Shown here: in pieces, positions 6,916 to 14,798 of the stretch
Numbering within the stretch: position 1 is the first letter of the stretch
How the letters are laid out: every line of letters begins with the position of its first letter
DNA from: DASWUZ01 sp036401375
GTDB lineage: Bacteria; Acidobacteriota; Terriglobia; Terriglobales; Acidobacteriaceae
Direction of reading: 5' to 3'
NCBI GenBank assembly: GCA_036401375.1
Contig: DASWVB010000015.1
Coordinates: forward strand, 1 to 28,592
DNA: 28,592 bases
Program-made: the position numbers and the translations under genes
Notes under the pieces: model-generated
Told to the model about the DNA's origin: nothing
What the model saw: only the letters and a program-made list of their open reading frames with translations
Databases searched by the model: none

Positions 6916-7705
6916 GCCCTTCGCACGCTTGCTTGCCCTTTGCGGACTGCTGCTGGCGCTCACCAGCGGCCGCTCCGCCAGCGCCGCCGATCCGCTGCCT
7001 CCCGCTGCCCCTCTGAGGATCGCTGCGGCAGCGGACCTGCAGCCGGTGCTGCCCTCCGTGATCGCGCAGTTTCAGCAGCTGCACCCCGCTGCCGAGGTGA
7101 CCGCGTCGTACCAGTCTTCGGCTACGCTCACCACCCAGATACAGAGCGGCGCGCCCTTCGATCTGTTCCTCGCGGCCGACCTCTCTTTTCCGCAGCGTGT
7201 GATCGCGGCGGGGCTCGCCGACTCGTCGCAGCCTGTGCCTTACGCGCGCGGCACCCTCGTCCTCTGGGCACGCAAGGATTCGAGGCTGCAGCCTCTCTCG
7301 ATAGCTGCTCTCCGCGACCCCTCGTTGAAGTCGGTCGCCATCGCCAACCCTGAGCACGCCCCCTACGGACGCGCAGCAAAGACAGCGCTCGATTCGCTCC
7401 AGCTTGCCGGCATGCTCCAGGGCAAGCTCGTGATCGCCGAAAACATCGCCCAGACCGCGCAGTTCGTAGACTCGGGCAACGCGGAACTCGGCCTGATCTC
7501 GCTCACCTCGGCTGTCACCGAACGACTCACCGCGGACGGCGCCTACATCGAAGTGCCGCCCTCCGCCTACCCTGCCATCGAGCAGGGCGCGGTCGTGATC
7601 AAAGGCCGTCCCAGTCAGAGACTGGCTCACGACTTCCTTGATTTCCTGCTGTCTCCAGCCATCCAGCAGCAGCTGATCAAGAAGGGCCTGAGACCGCCCG
7701 GATGA
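6908..7705 (+). CDS. modA: Molybdate ABC transporter substrate-binding protein
   Basis: This is the periplasmic binding protein of the molybdate importer, 265 residues. A signal peptide of about 26 residues ends at GRSASA before ADPLPP. The mature start LRIAAAADLQPVL and the ligand-site serines in ASYQSSATLTTQI are classical ModA features, as are DLFLAADLSFP, YARGTLVLWA and the region NPEHAPYGRAAKTAL. The C-terminus FLLSPAIQQQLIKKGL is family-typical. The start is GTG 6908, eight bases inside the preceding gene, indicating translational coupling. An unusual 155-bp spacer separates it from modB, whereas the other genes of this operon overlap. Confidence 0.95.
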   Translation: MSKPFARLLALCGLLLALTSGRSASAADPLPPAAPLRIAAAADLQPVLPSVIAQFQQLHPAAEVTASYQSSATLTTQIQSGAPFDLFLAADLSFPQRVIAAGLADSSQPVPYARGTLVLWARKDSRLQPLSIAALRDPSLKSVAIANPEHAPYGRAAKTALDSLQLAGMLQGKLVIAENIAQTAQFVDSGNAELGLISLTSAVTERLTADGAYIEVPPSAYPAIEQGAVVIKGRPSQRLAHDFLDFLLSPAIQQQLIKKGLRPPG

Positions 7706-7860
7706 GCAGGCCGGCAGAGTAAAAGAGTCCGCCCAGCACTATGCCGTGAAAGAAGCAGGTGGTGCGGGTCTCGCCCCTGAGACATGGGCGCAAATCAAAC
7801 CAGAATTTGAAGTACCAAGCCGAGTTCCTCACCCGACCCTGCAACCAAGCAAGCGCCACG
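7706..7860. repeat. Unusual spacer inside modA-modB, possible dispersed repeat
   Basis: Where modA and modB would be expected to abut, there are 155 bases without a plus-strand gene. The minus strand reads open across it, and the translation (SAWYFKFWFDLRPCL, then FFHGIVLGGLFYSAGLL) has protein-like composition and high GC at third positions, but no start or context for a real gene. A dispersed repeat or gene remnant inserted in the operon is a possible reading. Confidence 0.35.
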
Positions 7861-8541
7861 ATGAACCTCCAGGACCTATCCATCACGCTTCGCCTTGCTA
7901 CGGTAACGACAGCCATCCTGCTGGCGCTCGCCCTGCCGCTCGCGCGCTGGATCGCCCTCTCCCCGAGAGGCGCAAAGTCCCTCGTCGAGGCCCTGGTAGC
8001 GCTCCCCCTCGTCCTTCCGCCGACCGTCCTCGGCTTTTACCTGCTCGTGCTGATGGGCCCTCGCACAGCCCCGGGCCGCTGGATCACGGCCATGCTGGGC
8101 CACCCGCTTGCCTTCTCCTTCAGCGGACTGGTCCTCGGCTCCGTCATCTACAGCCTGCCTTTCGCGGTTCAGCCCCTGGTCTCCGGATTTTCCGCCGTAG
8201 ACCCGGCACTGCTGGACGCAGCTCGCCTGCTCGGCGCTGGCCCGGCGGCGGTCTTCTTCCGCGTGCTGCTGCCCCTCTCCACCCGCTCTATCCTCACCGC
8301 GGCGGTGCTCGCCTTCACCCACACTGTCGGGGAGTTCGGGGTGGTCCTGATGATCGGCGGAGACCTGCCGGGCTCGACCCGCACCCTCTCCATCTCGATC
8401 TACGACCAGGTGCAGAACTTCGCCTACGCCGACGCAAATCGGACGGCGCTGCTGCTGCTCGGCTTCTCTTTCGCGGCGCTGCTCCTCGTCTATACACGCT
8501 GGCAGCGACCCGGCCATGCAAGCGGGACTGTGAGTGCCTGA
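7861..8541 (+). CDS. modB: Molybdate ABC transporter permease
   Basis: This is the inner-membrane permease of the molybdate importer, 226 residues with about five or six spans. The ModB family N-terminus (MNLQDLSITLRLATVTTAIL) follows ATG 7861, although the frame is open from 7759. The motif VALPLVLPPTVLGFYLL and the cytoplasmic EAA loop that contacts ModC (DAARLLGAGPAAVFFRVLLP, about residues 119-138) are clear, followed by HTVGEFGVVLMIGG. Its stop overlaps the modC start by eight bases, so the two are coupled. It is two to five residues away from the usual length of the family. Confidence 0.95.
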   Translation: MNLQDLSITLRLATVTTAILLALALPLARWIALSPRGAKSLVEALVALPLVLPPTVLGFYLLVLMGPRTAPGRWITAMLGHPLAFSFSGLVLGSVIYSLPFAVQPLVSGFSAVDPALLDAARLLGAGPAAVFFRVLLPLSTRSILTAAVLAFTHTVGEFGVVLMIGGDLPGSTRTLSISIYDQVQNFAYADANRTALLLLGFSFAALLLVYTRWQRPGHASGTVSA

Positions 8542-9364
8542 GCGCGCTCCCAAGCGGCCGGGAGCCGCCGCTCATAAATTGGCCCCTCCGGGTGACCTTG
8601 CCCTGTCCGGCGACCTTGCAAATCCCGATGCACACGCACTCGCCCCGGCAGCCCCGATCTTGCTTGTCGAAGATGTCCAGCTCCAGATCGGAAGGCTCCT
8701 GCTCGAGGCCAGCTTCACCCTCCGGCACCCCTGGACGGTGCTCTTCGGCGCCTCGGGAGCCGGCAAGAGCAGTCTGCTGAGGATCATCGCCGGGCTGCTG
8801 CGGCCCAGTGGAGGGCGCCTGCTGCTCGGTGCGCGCGAGCTGACAAACTCTGCGACAAGGACCTTCGTCCCGCCAGGACAGCGCGAAATCGGCTTCCTCA
8901 CCCAGGAGGCAAGCCTCTTTCCTCACCTGGACGTGCGCGCCAACGTCGGATTTGGCCTGAGAGCACTGCCGCGCGATCGACGCCTGGCCCACGTCGAGCA
9001 GATGCTCAAGCTGCTGCATATCGAGCAGCTCGCAGCGCGCAAGCCGGCAACCCTCTCGGGCGGCGAGCGCCAGCGCGTGGCGCTCGCCCGCGCGCTCGCT
9101 CCGCGGCCTAAGCTGCTGCTGCTCGATGAGCCCTTCGCCGGGCTGGACGCTGCGCTCAAGGAGGCTATCCTCGAAGACCTGCAGCCCTGGCTCGCGGATA
9201 TTCCCGTCCTCTACGTCTCGCATGAGCTTGCAGAGGCCTTCCAGACCGGCGCCGAGGTCATCACCATGGCAGCAGGCAAGCTGAAGGCGCAGGGCCCCGC
9301 CTCTGCGATCCTTGCCGGCGAGAGACAAAGCCTGCTTCGCCGCCTGGGCGCCGTCGAGGGCTAG
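8534..9364 (+). CDS. modC: Molybdate ABC transporter ATP-binding protein
   Basis: This is the ATPase of the molybdate importer, 276 residues. Visible motifs are Walker A GASGAGKSS at 72-80, Q-loop Q124, signature LSGGERQR at 174-181, Walker B LLLLDEP at 194-200, and switch histidine H230 in YVSHE. The GTG start lies eight bases inside modB. Two oddities stand out. The N-terminus has about 40 extra residues rich in Ala, Pro and Asp before the first strand (PILLVEDVQL); a TTG at 8579 would shorten it. The protein also ends right after the ATPase core, so the C-terminal TOBE/Mop regulatory domain found in E. coli ModC (352 residues) is missing. The Mop module of this operon is carried by the first gene instead. 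Confidence 0.93.
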   Translation: MPERAPKRPGAAAHKLAPPGDLALSGDLANPDAHALAPAAPILLVEDVQLQIGRLLLEASFTLRHPWTVLFGASGAGKSSLLRIIAGLLRPSGGRLLLGARELTNSATRTFVPPGQREIGFLTQEASLFPHLDVRANVGFGLRALPRDRRLAHVEQMLKLLHIEQLAARKPATLSGGERQRVALARALAPRPKLLLLDEPFAGLDAALKEAILEDLQPWLADIPVLYVSHELAEAFQTGAEVITMAAGKLKAQGPASAILAGERQSLLRRLGAVEG

Positions 9365-9479
9365 ATCTTCAGGACTTCTTTTGCTGGTCGACGGTAGAGT
9401 GGTGTGCCGCGCTTCACGTACGTACTAGGGGGTCAGGCCTAGCGCCCGGTTCCCTTCCGCGGCCTAGCTCAAGCCGACT

Positions 9480-10520
9480 TCAACCCACCCAGACCGGCTC
9501 CGGCTCAAGCACGATGTCGAACTTTTCCATCACCGCACGCTTGATCTCGTCTCTCAGCTCGCCAATCTCGGCGGCGGTGGCGTTGCCACGGTTGATCAGC
9601 GCCAGCGTATGACGGTGCGAGATTCCTGCCTGCCCAAGCTCGTAACCTTTATAGAAGCCCGCCTGCTCCAGCAGCCACGCCGCGGGAATCTTGACCATGT
9701 CGTCCCCGGCCGGATAGCTGGGCACCTGTCCCTGGAGCTCGGGATGCGACAGACGAAGACGCTCCAGAACGGCCACGTCAACCACAGGGTTTTTGAAGAA
9801 GCTGCCGGCGCTCCGGCTATCGGGATCGCCCGGGGTGATCACCATCCCCTTGCGCCGCCGTATCTCGCGCACTGCTCTGCTGGTGTCTGCCAGGCCGGGC
9901 CGCGGCCTGCCGGTGAAGTAGTCGACGAGGTCTTTGTACCTAACTGTTGCAGTTGCGTCACTTGTGAGACGGTAGCTCACCGAGGTAACGATGTACCGGC
10001 CCGGAGCCCTCGTGTTGAATACGCTCTGGCGGTAGCGGAAGCCGCACTCGCTGTTACTGAGGCGGACGAAGCGGCGCGAGACCGTATCGTAGGCTCGAAC
10101 ACTGTCAATGGTGGACGAAACTTCCTGCCCGTACGCACCCACATTCTGCACCGGAGTTCCACCGATACTTCCAGGAATCCCCGCAAGACACTCAATCCCG
10201 GCGCAGTTACGTTCAACGGCATGATCCACGAAGGCATCCCAATCCTCACCCGCGGCAGCCGAAAACAAGCAGGTGTCGCCGTCCCCATCCTCGTCGATTC
10301 CCTTGAGGGCCATGTGCAGGACCAGGCCCGGAAAGCCGGCGTCAGAGACCAGGAGGTTGCTGCCACCTCCCAGCGCAAAGAGGCGGAGATCATGGCTGCG
10401 GGCGAAGTCGACGCCCTCTACCAGCTCCTCTTCGGTGGTGGCCTCGGCAAACCAGCGGGCCGGTCCGCCAATCTTGAGGGTCGTATAGGGCGCCAGGGGG
10501 ACGTGTTCGCGGAACTCCAC
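9480..10520 (-). CDS. murB: UDP-N-acetylenolpyruvoylglucosamine reductase
   Basis: MurB reduces UDP-GlcNAc-enolpyruvate to UDP-MurNAc with FAD and NADPH in cytoplasmic peptidoglycan synthesis. At 346 residues it matches the type I (E. coli-like, 342 residues) enzyme. Visible features are the FAD-binding segments YTTLKIGGPARW (12-23) and GGGSNLLVSD (51-60), the loop GIPGSIGGTPVQNVGAYGQE (114-133), the substrate arginine R163 in CGFRYRQSVF, the proton-donor serine S240 in AGSFFKNP and the C-terminal E339. The loop around residues 166-169 matches the type I tyrosine-loop region. It converges on modC with a 115-bp spacer and diverges from the bacilliredoxin gene. It lies outside any dcw cluster. 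Confidence 0.96.
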   Translation of the reverse strand: MEFREHVPLAPYTTLKIGGPARWFAEATTEEELVEGVDFARSHDLRLFALGGGSNLLVSDAGFPGLVLHMALKGIDEDGDGDTCLFSAAAGEDWDAFVDHAVERNCAGIECLAGIPGSIGGTPVQNVGAYGQEVSSTIDSVRAYDTVSRRFVRLSNSECGFRYRQSVFNTRAPGRYIVTSVSYRLTSDATATVRYKDLVDYFTGRPRPGLADTSRAVREIRRRKGMVITPGDPDSRSAGSFFKNPVVDVAVLERLRLSHPELQGQVPSYPAGDDMVKIPAAWLLEQAGFYKGYELGQAGISHRHTLALINRGNATAAEIGELRDEIKRAVMEKFDIVLEPEPVWVG

Positions 10521-10740
10521 CCGCCCAGCCTACACCAGCGAGCGGGCGGCTCCAGGTAGCAACAATGCCGAAGACCCGGCCGCCTCAGCCTGAAAGTTCC
10601 TGATTAGCTGAACGGAAAGCACCGCAACGGGCTGCGAGCCGGAAGTCCAGGCGGCAACCGGGCGAAGATGACCGCTTGAGGCGATGCAGCCGCGGAAAAC
10701 ACCGCTTTTATGACGCGTAGGGATTCCGGGGCGCATCGCT

Positions 10741-10746
10741 TACAAT
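10741..10746 (+). promoter_or_regulatory. Possible -10 box of the bacilliredoxin gene
   Basis: TACAAT matches five of six consensus -10 positions and would place transcription start near 10753, leaving a leader of about 34 bases that contains the AAGGAG before ATG 10787. It overlaps the upstream in-frame ATG 10745, arguing against that start. The -35 region is poor. Confidence 0.35.
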
Positions 10747-10786
10747 GAACAAGTCAGCGCCCCCGAAAAGCAAACAAGGAGCTCCA

Positions 10787-11212
10787 ATGTACCCAGAGAT
10801 CATGATTACGCCGATGCGTGAAGAACTCACACGGGCCGGCATCAAGCCCGCCCAGACCGCTGAAGAGGTCGAGGCCGCCGTCAAGCAGCCCGGCACGACG
10901 ATGATCGTCGTCAACTCCATCTGCGGCTGCGCAGCTGGCAAGATGCGTCCCGGGGTCCGCCTCGCGCTGCAGAACAAGACGATTCCGGACCAGGCGATCA
11001 CCGTCTTCGCCGGTCAGGATCGCGAGGCCACGGAGCGCGCCCGCGAATTTTTCGCGCCGCAGCCGCCCACCTCTCCAGCCATCGGAATCATGCGCGACGG
11101 CAAGCTCGTCTATCTCATGCAGCGCTCCTCGATCGAGTCGAACTCGGCCCAGGCGATCGCCCAGGAGCTGGCCCGCGCCTTTGACGAACTCTGCACCAAG
11201 GCTACTGCATAG
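10787..11212 (+). CDS. BrxA/BrxB family bacilliredoxin (YphP/YqiW)
   Basis: This thioredoxin-fold protein of 141 residues removes bacillithiol from S-bacillithiolated proteins. The N-terminus MYPEIMITPMREEL, the redox motif C46-G47-C48 within VVNSICGCAAGKMRPG, and the C-terminal half with SPAIGIMRDGKLVYLMQR all match the YphP/YqiW family, whose active site is CGC rather than CxxC. I chose ATG 10787 because a perfect AAGGAG lies six bases before it. An ATG 14 codons earlier (10745) lies inside a likely -10 box. It is convergent with bshC across a repeat-containing spacer, so the synthesis and use of bacillithiol are encoded side by side. Confidence 0.93.
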   Translation: MYPEIMITPMREELTRAGIKPAQTAEEVEAAVKQPGTTMIVVNSICGCAAGKMRPGVRLALQNKTIPDQAITVFAGQDREATERAREFFAPQPPTSPAIGIMRDGKLVYLMQRSSIESNSAQAIAQELARAFDELCTKATA

Positions 11213-11706
11213 TTTGAGCCGAGGCGAGGTCGCCTTGGAATGGCGTGGCTTCAGCCGGCGAGGGAAGGGCTTCGCTTGCCTGCCCCCTGGCTGCCCAGGA
11301 CCGCCTAAATTGGGGTGGCTTATTCGTGCGCGGCCTCGCTGCGCGTGAGTGGGAGTTGAGTTGGGTCTGTCAGCTAGTCTTGAAGAGCGGATGCTTCGCA
11401 TTAGTCCCACTCATCGCAGAATGCGCGATGAATGGGGCACCCGGCATTAGTGGGGCACCCGGCCTCACTGCGCGTGAGCGGGGCTTGAGTGCGGTCTGTC
11501 AGCCAGTCTTGAAGAGCGGATGCTTCGCATTAGTCCCACTCATCGCAGAATGCGCGATGAATGGGGCACCCGGCTTGGATCAGGGCACCCGGCTGAATGG
11601 GGGTAGCCGGCTTGAGTGGGGCGCCCGGCCTGCACTCGCTGGGCTGCCTTGGATCACCGAAGCTTGGGCGCTGCTAAAAGATCGGGTGCCGCTTATCGGG
11701 TGCCGC
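11213..11706. repeat. Repeat-rich intergenic region with a 129-bp tandem duplication
   Basis: This 494-bp spacer between the convergent bacilliredoxin and bshC genes holds two tandem copies of a 129-bp unit, 11332-11460 and 11461-11589. The stretch 11376-11445 is identical to 11505-11574 over 70 bases. Further degenerate copies of GGGGCACCCGGC continue to about 11635. Near its left end a hairpin (AGGCGA-GG-TCGCCT) follows the bacilliredoxin stop. An open frame crosses the region, but its product is just the translated repeat and runs antisense into bshC, so I do not call it. Confidence 0.85.
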
Positions 11707-13365
11707 TTAAAGATAGATCAGCTTGTGCCCGGGGCATTGCTGCGAGGCGTGCTCGACCAGGAGCAATGGCAGTCCCGGGCCGTAGCGGGCGAGGAACCAG
11801 GCGCCGCCCAGCACCCGCTCCTGCGGATGCCGGTCAGGATAGAGCGCCAGGTAGAGTGCATCCACATGCCGCCGCAGGCTTGCATCCCGCTGCAGCTGAA
11901 AATTCGCCGCCAGCCGCCTGAGCCGGTTCATCTGGTACCGCATCTTCGAGGCGGAGACGGCCGCAGATCGTCCCAGGTCAGCGTCGAGCGCCTGCATCCA
12001 GCCGGTCAGCGCTGTCAACTCCTCGTCGAGCGCATTCCCTGCCCTGGCCATCATCTGCTTGCCCTCGACGGGTATGGAGCGCGCCCCGACGCGCTGCGCC
12101 AGTTCGTCCGGCGATAGGCGAAAGAAGTCCGGCAGCGTGACTCCGAAGCGCGCCATGGCGGCCGCCACAGGCGCCTCGACCAGGGTCGCGCTCAGCCGCG
12201 GAGACACCGGCGTCGTCCGCCCCAGGATCGCCTCGTAGAGCACCTGCGACTGGGCGAAGTAGGCAATCTCCGCCGGGCCGCCGACATAGCTCGCCGTTGG
12301 CAGAATCGTATCCTGAAAGACCGGCCGCAGCAGCGCGTTGGGGCTGAGCCTCTCCGGTGCAGCGTCGAGGATCGCCAGCAACTCCCGCGTACTGTAGCTC
12401 TTCTTACCTGCCTTCCATTCCCCACCCTGCGCATCCGTCGCGCCTGCATCAGGCTCGCGGCTCGACACACCCTGCGAACGCTCACGCCGCAGCGGCAACC
12501 GCGCGCCCGTCTCCTCATCGAGCAGGAACAACAGGCTGCTGCCGGGGGCCACCAGCACCTGGGAGTGGTATCCGGCAGCCGCCAGCTCCCTGTCGCGATC
12601 GAGCAGTCGGCCGGCCAGTCGATCGGCGTCGGTAATTGCTCGACGCAGCGTCTCTGCTCCGAGCGCGTGAAAGGCACGCGTCGAAGCGTCGATCACAATC
12701 AGTCCGTGTTCAGCGAAGACGCTAGCAATCCACCGCCCAAAGGCGCTGCCAAAGGTCGCCTCCGGGGTGTAAGCGCGCTCCAGATCCTCCAGCCACGGCC
12801 CAGGTCCGAGCAGGGCCCCGGCCTCGTCCAGCAAAGGCACGATGCTCTCGCCCAGTTGCAGGTTCCCTACCGGACGCGCTGCCCCCGTATGCCCACCGTC
12901 CCAGCGCAGAGTTCGCACCTCGTGCCGTGTAGGCAGCTCGAGGTGGCCCGCCTCGTCGAGGTCGTGGTCCTCGCTGGCCAGCCAGAAGATGGGGACATGC
13001 GGATACCCGGCCGCGCTCGCATCCTGCGCCTTGCGAATCGCGGTAGCGGCTTTAAGCAGCGTGAGCAGCGGACCACCGAAGAGGACGACCTGCTGGCCAG
13101 ACACCACTGCCGAGGCGCCCGTCCTCAGCCGCTCGATGTTCGCCATCGCCGCTTCGCCAGCGCCGAAGCTGCGGTTCTGCTCGGTCAAGAGATCCGCCAG
13201 CTGAGCGCGCTTCGATCGGTCGAAGTCTACCGCCTCACCGGCCCAGCTCTCCGCATACGCGCCCCTGACGTAGAAGGGAGCGAGAGCATCGGGCCGCTCC
13301 AGAAAATCGAGGAAGAGGCGGCTGGTCTGCGGCAGCATCGTGATGGGGTAACATTCCGGGTTCAT
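11707..13365 (-). CDS. bshC: Bacillithiol biosynthesis cysteine-adding enzyme BshC
   Basis: BshC joins cysteine to GlcN-malate, the last step of bacillithiol synthesis. The protein has 552 residues, close to the 540 of B. subtilis BshC. Signature segments are visible: SGQQVVLFGGPL at 89-100, PIFWLASEDHDLDE at 125-138, a central region with TASYVGGPAEIAYFAQ, and a C-terminal helical coiled-coil part (MRYQMNRLRRLAANFQLQRD) before the closing PLLLVEH. Positions 310-325 hold a low-complexity acidic insert (SREPDAGATDAQGG). ATG 13365 is used; ATG 13338 (MLPQTSRLF) is also possible and gives a family-like N-terminus. bshA and bshB are not in the window. Confidence 0.95.
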   Translation of the reverse strand: MNPECYPITMLPQTSRLFLDFLERPDALAPFYVRGAYAESWAGEAVDFDRSKRAQLADLLTEQNRSFGAGEAAMANIERLRTGASAVVSGQQVVLFGGPLLTLLKAATAIRKAQDASAAGYPHVPIFWLASEDHDLDEAGHLELPTRHEVRTLRWDGGHTGAARPVGNLQLGESIVPLLDEAGALLGPGPWLEDLERAYTPEATFGSAFGRWIASVFAEHGLIVIDASTRAFHALGAETLRRAITDADRLAGRLLDRDRELAAAGYHSQVLVAPGSSLLFLLDEETGARLPLRRERSQGVSSREPDAGATDAQGGEWKAGKKSYSTRELLAILDAAPERLSPNALLRPVFQDTILPTASYVGGPAEIAYFAQSQVLYEAILGRTTPVSPRLSATLVEAPVAAAMARFGVTLPDFFRLSPDELAQRVGARSIPVEGKQMMARAGNALDEELTALTGWMQALDADLGRSAAVSASKMRYQMNRLRRLAANFQLQRDASLRRHVDALYLALYPDRHPQERVLGGAWFLARYGPGLPLLLVEHASQQCPGHKLIYL

Positions 13366-13729
13366 CGTGGATATAAAGCTCTTGCGGCGTCATGCCGCGT
13401 CTCTGAAGCGATGTCGATGCAGGATTTCGACCGCGGTCTAACACGCCGGGCTGCAGAAGAGTTCTTCCCCGGTAAGCAGCATCAGTCTCTCATGCAGGGA
13501 GCGGTCATGGGCAGAGCTCAACCATCAGACGCCTGCGAAGTGCGCGCCGGTTCAAACTTCGCGTCCCTATTCTCGCTCGCGGCTTAACGTCCATCAACCG
13601 GTCCGCCGTCACCGGCGTCTGCGGCCGGGCTGCGCCTGCTGCCGGTGGTAACGTGGAACGATGCTTTCCCCGCGACCTGGGCTTCGTTCCCATAAAGCGG
13701 CCGTCGCGGTGCAGGCAGAAAGAGGAAAC
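13366..13729. other. Divergent intergenic region between bshC and the Nudix gene
   Basis: These 364 bases must hold the promoters of both bshC and the Nudix gene. I see a short hairpin (GCGGC-GTCAT-GCCGC, 13385-13399) and no convincing -35/-10 pair. An ATG at 13661 opens the Nudix frame early, but the better ribosome-binding site is at 13730. No RNA gene or repeat is evident. Confidence 0.5.
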
Positions 13730-14368
13730 GTGGCGAAGATAAAGAAGAAGCCGTCGAAGGCAAGCAGCGACACAGAGCCCGCAGCCAAGGTCGAGCTGAT
13801 GAAGAAGAAGTCAGGCGACGAAGTTGAGGTCATCTCCTCGACCCTGGCCTACGACGGCCCCCTGTTTCGCGTCTACACCGACTACGTTCGCGAACCGGGA
13901 GGCACGGAGCAGCGCCGCGACGTCGTGCGGCACGGCGGCTCGGTGGTGATCCTGGCGGTTGACGACTCCCGCAGCAAAAAAGATCCGCTTATCGTGCTCG
14001 AGCGCCAGTACCGGCATGCCGCCGGCGAATACCTCTGGGAGATACCGGCCGGCAAGATGGATCCCGGCGAGAAGCGCCTGGCCGCCGCCAAGCGCGAGCT
14101 CCTCGAAGAGACCGGCTACAAGGCCAGGAAGTGGACGAAGCTCGTGCGCTACTTCGCCAGCCCCGGATTTCTTGGGGAGTGGATGCAGGTCTTCCTCGCA
14201 GAGGGCCTGGTCGCCGGCGAGGCGCAGCCCGAGGAAGATGAACACATCGAGCTGTTCCTCGTCCCCCTGTCCGAGGTCCTGCGCATGATCGACGCCGGCA
14301 AGATTGCAGACGGGAAGACCCTGATCGCGGTCCAGCTCTACTCCCGTATGCGTGCCATCAACAAGTGA
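13730..14368 (+). CDS. Nudix hydrolase, ADP-ribose pyrophosphatase-like
   Basis: This protein of 212 residues should hydrolyse a nucleoside-diphosphate-linked compound. Its Nudix box runs from G108 (AGKMDPGE) through R122-E123 to E126-E127 and G129, with all conserved residues at correct spacing. The preceding EIPAG and the QYRHAAGEYLWE segment are typical of ADP-ribose/ADP-sugar pyrophosphatases, so ADP-ribose is the best guess for substrate. The first 30 residues are lysine-rich (AKIKKKPSK, LMKKKSGD) and resemble a flexible tail. I chose GTG 13730 because GAGG stands five bases before it; an ATG at 13661 adds 23 residues and lacks as good a site. Confidence 0.88.
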   Translation: MAKIKKKPSKASSDTEPAAKVELMKKKSGDEVEVISSTLAYDGPLFRVYTDYVREPGGTEQRRDVVRHGGSVVILAVDDSRSKKDPLIVLERQYRHAAGEYLWEIPAGKMDPGEKRLAAAKRELLEETGYKARKWTKLVRYFASPGFLGEWMQVFLAEGLVAGEAQPEEDEHIELFLVPLSEVLRMIDAGKIADGKTLIAVQLYSRMRAINK

Positions 14369-14573
14369 GCACCATCTGTAATCGATTCACACGCGCCCTG
14401 CGTCCCGTCCGCACGGCAATGCGCGAAATACTTCGTTGATCCATTCAAATGCCGGTCACGTCATATTTACATGGAGGAAAACCAATCCTTTCTGCGATGC
14501 GTCCCTTTAACAGCAGGGGTGAGATGTAACTCAGCCTTGCGGTATGAGTTTCAGTCCAAGGGAAGGTCGGTAC
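14369..14573 (+). promoter_or_regulatory. Upstream/leader region of the cold-shock gene
   Basis: This 205-bp gap contains AT-rich DNA around 14455-14475 followed by sequence that could form a leader. Cold-shock genes often have a long, temperature-responsive 5' leader, but I see no conserved cold box or clear hairpin here. Confidence 0.3.
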
Positions 14574-14798
14574 GTGGCGACATACAAGGGCAAGGTCAAG
14601 TGGTTCAACAATGCCAAGGGCTACGGGTTCATCGGGCGTGAGGATGGACCGGACGTCTTCGTCCATTACAGCGCAATCCAGATAGACGGATACAAGAGCC
14701 TGAAAGAGGGCGACGAAGTCGACTTCGACATCATTCAAGGCAGCAAGGGCCCCCAGGCGGACCAGGTCATCCGGTCTCAGACTGCCGAGGCGGCATAA
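14574..14798 (+). CDS. Cold-shock domain protein (CspA family)
   Basis: This is a small single-stranded nucleic-acid-binding protein of 74 residues, made of one cold-shock domain. The first strand KGKVKWFNNAKGYGFIG contains RNP1 (KGYGFI, residues 15-20), and RNP2 is DVFVHYSAIQ (27-36). The rest (SLKEGDEVDFDI, then GPQADQV) is the usual CspA pattern. I chose GTG 14574 because the AAGGGAAGG just upstream is a good ribosome-binding site and the length is then standard. An ATG at 14544 would add ten residues that do not belong to the fold and has no ribosome-binding site. It should act as an RNA chaperone. Confidence 0.9.
   Translation: MATYKGKVKWFNNAKGYGFIGREDGPDVFVHYSAIQIDGYKSLKEGDEVDFDIIQGSKGPQADQVIRSQTAEAA

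Noticed and set aside
7677..7916. Minus-strand gene of 79 codons between modA and modB
   Set aside because: The frame overlaps both modA and modB and has no ribosome-binding site; only the spacer part looks coding-like, so it is reported as a possible repeat, not a gene.
11245..12117. Plus-strand open frame of 290 codons through the repeats
   Set aside because: The first half is a translation of the 129-bp repeat and the second half is antisense to bshC.
12565..13587. Long plus-strand open frame antisense to bshC
   Set aside because: It is a shadow of bshC in a high-GC region; no ribosome-binding site, no family resemblance, and composition is rich in Arg, Gln and His as usual for antisense frames.
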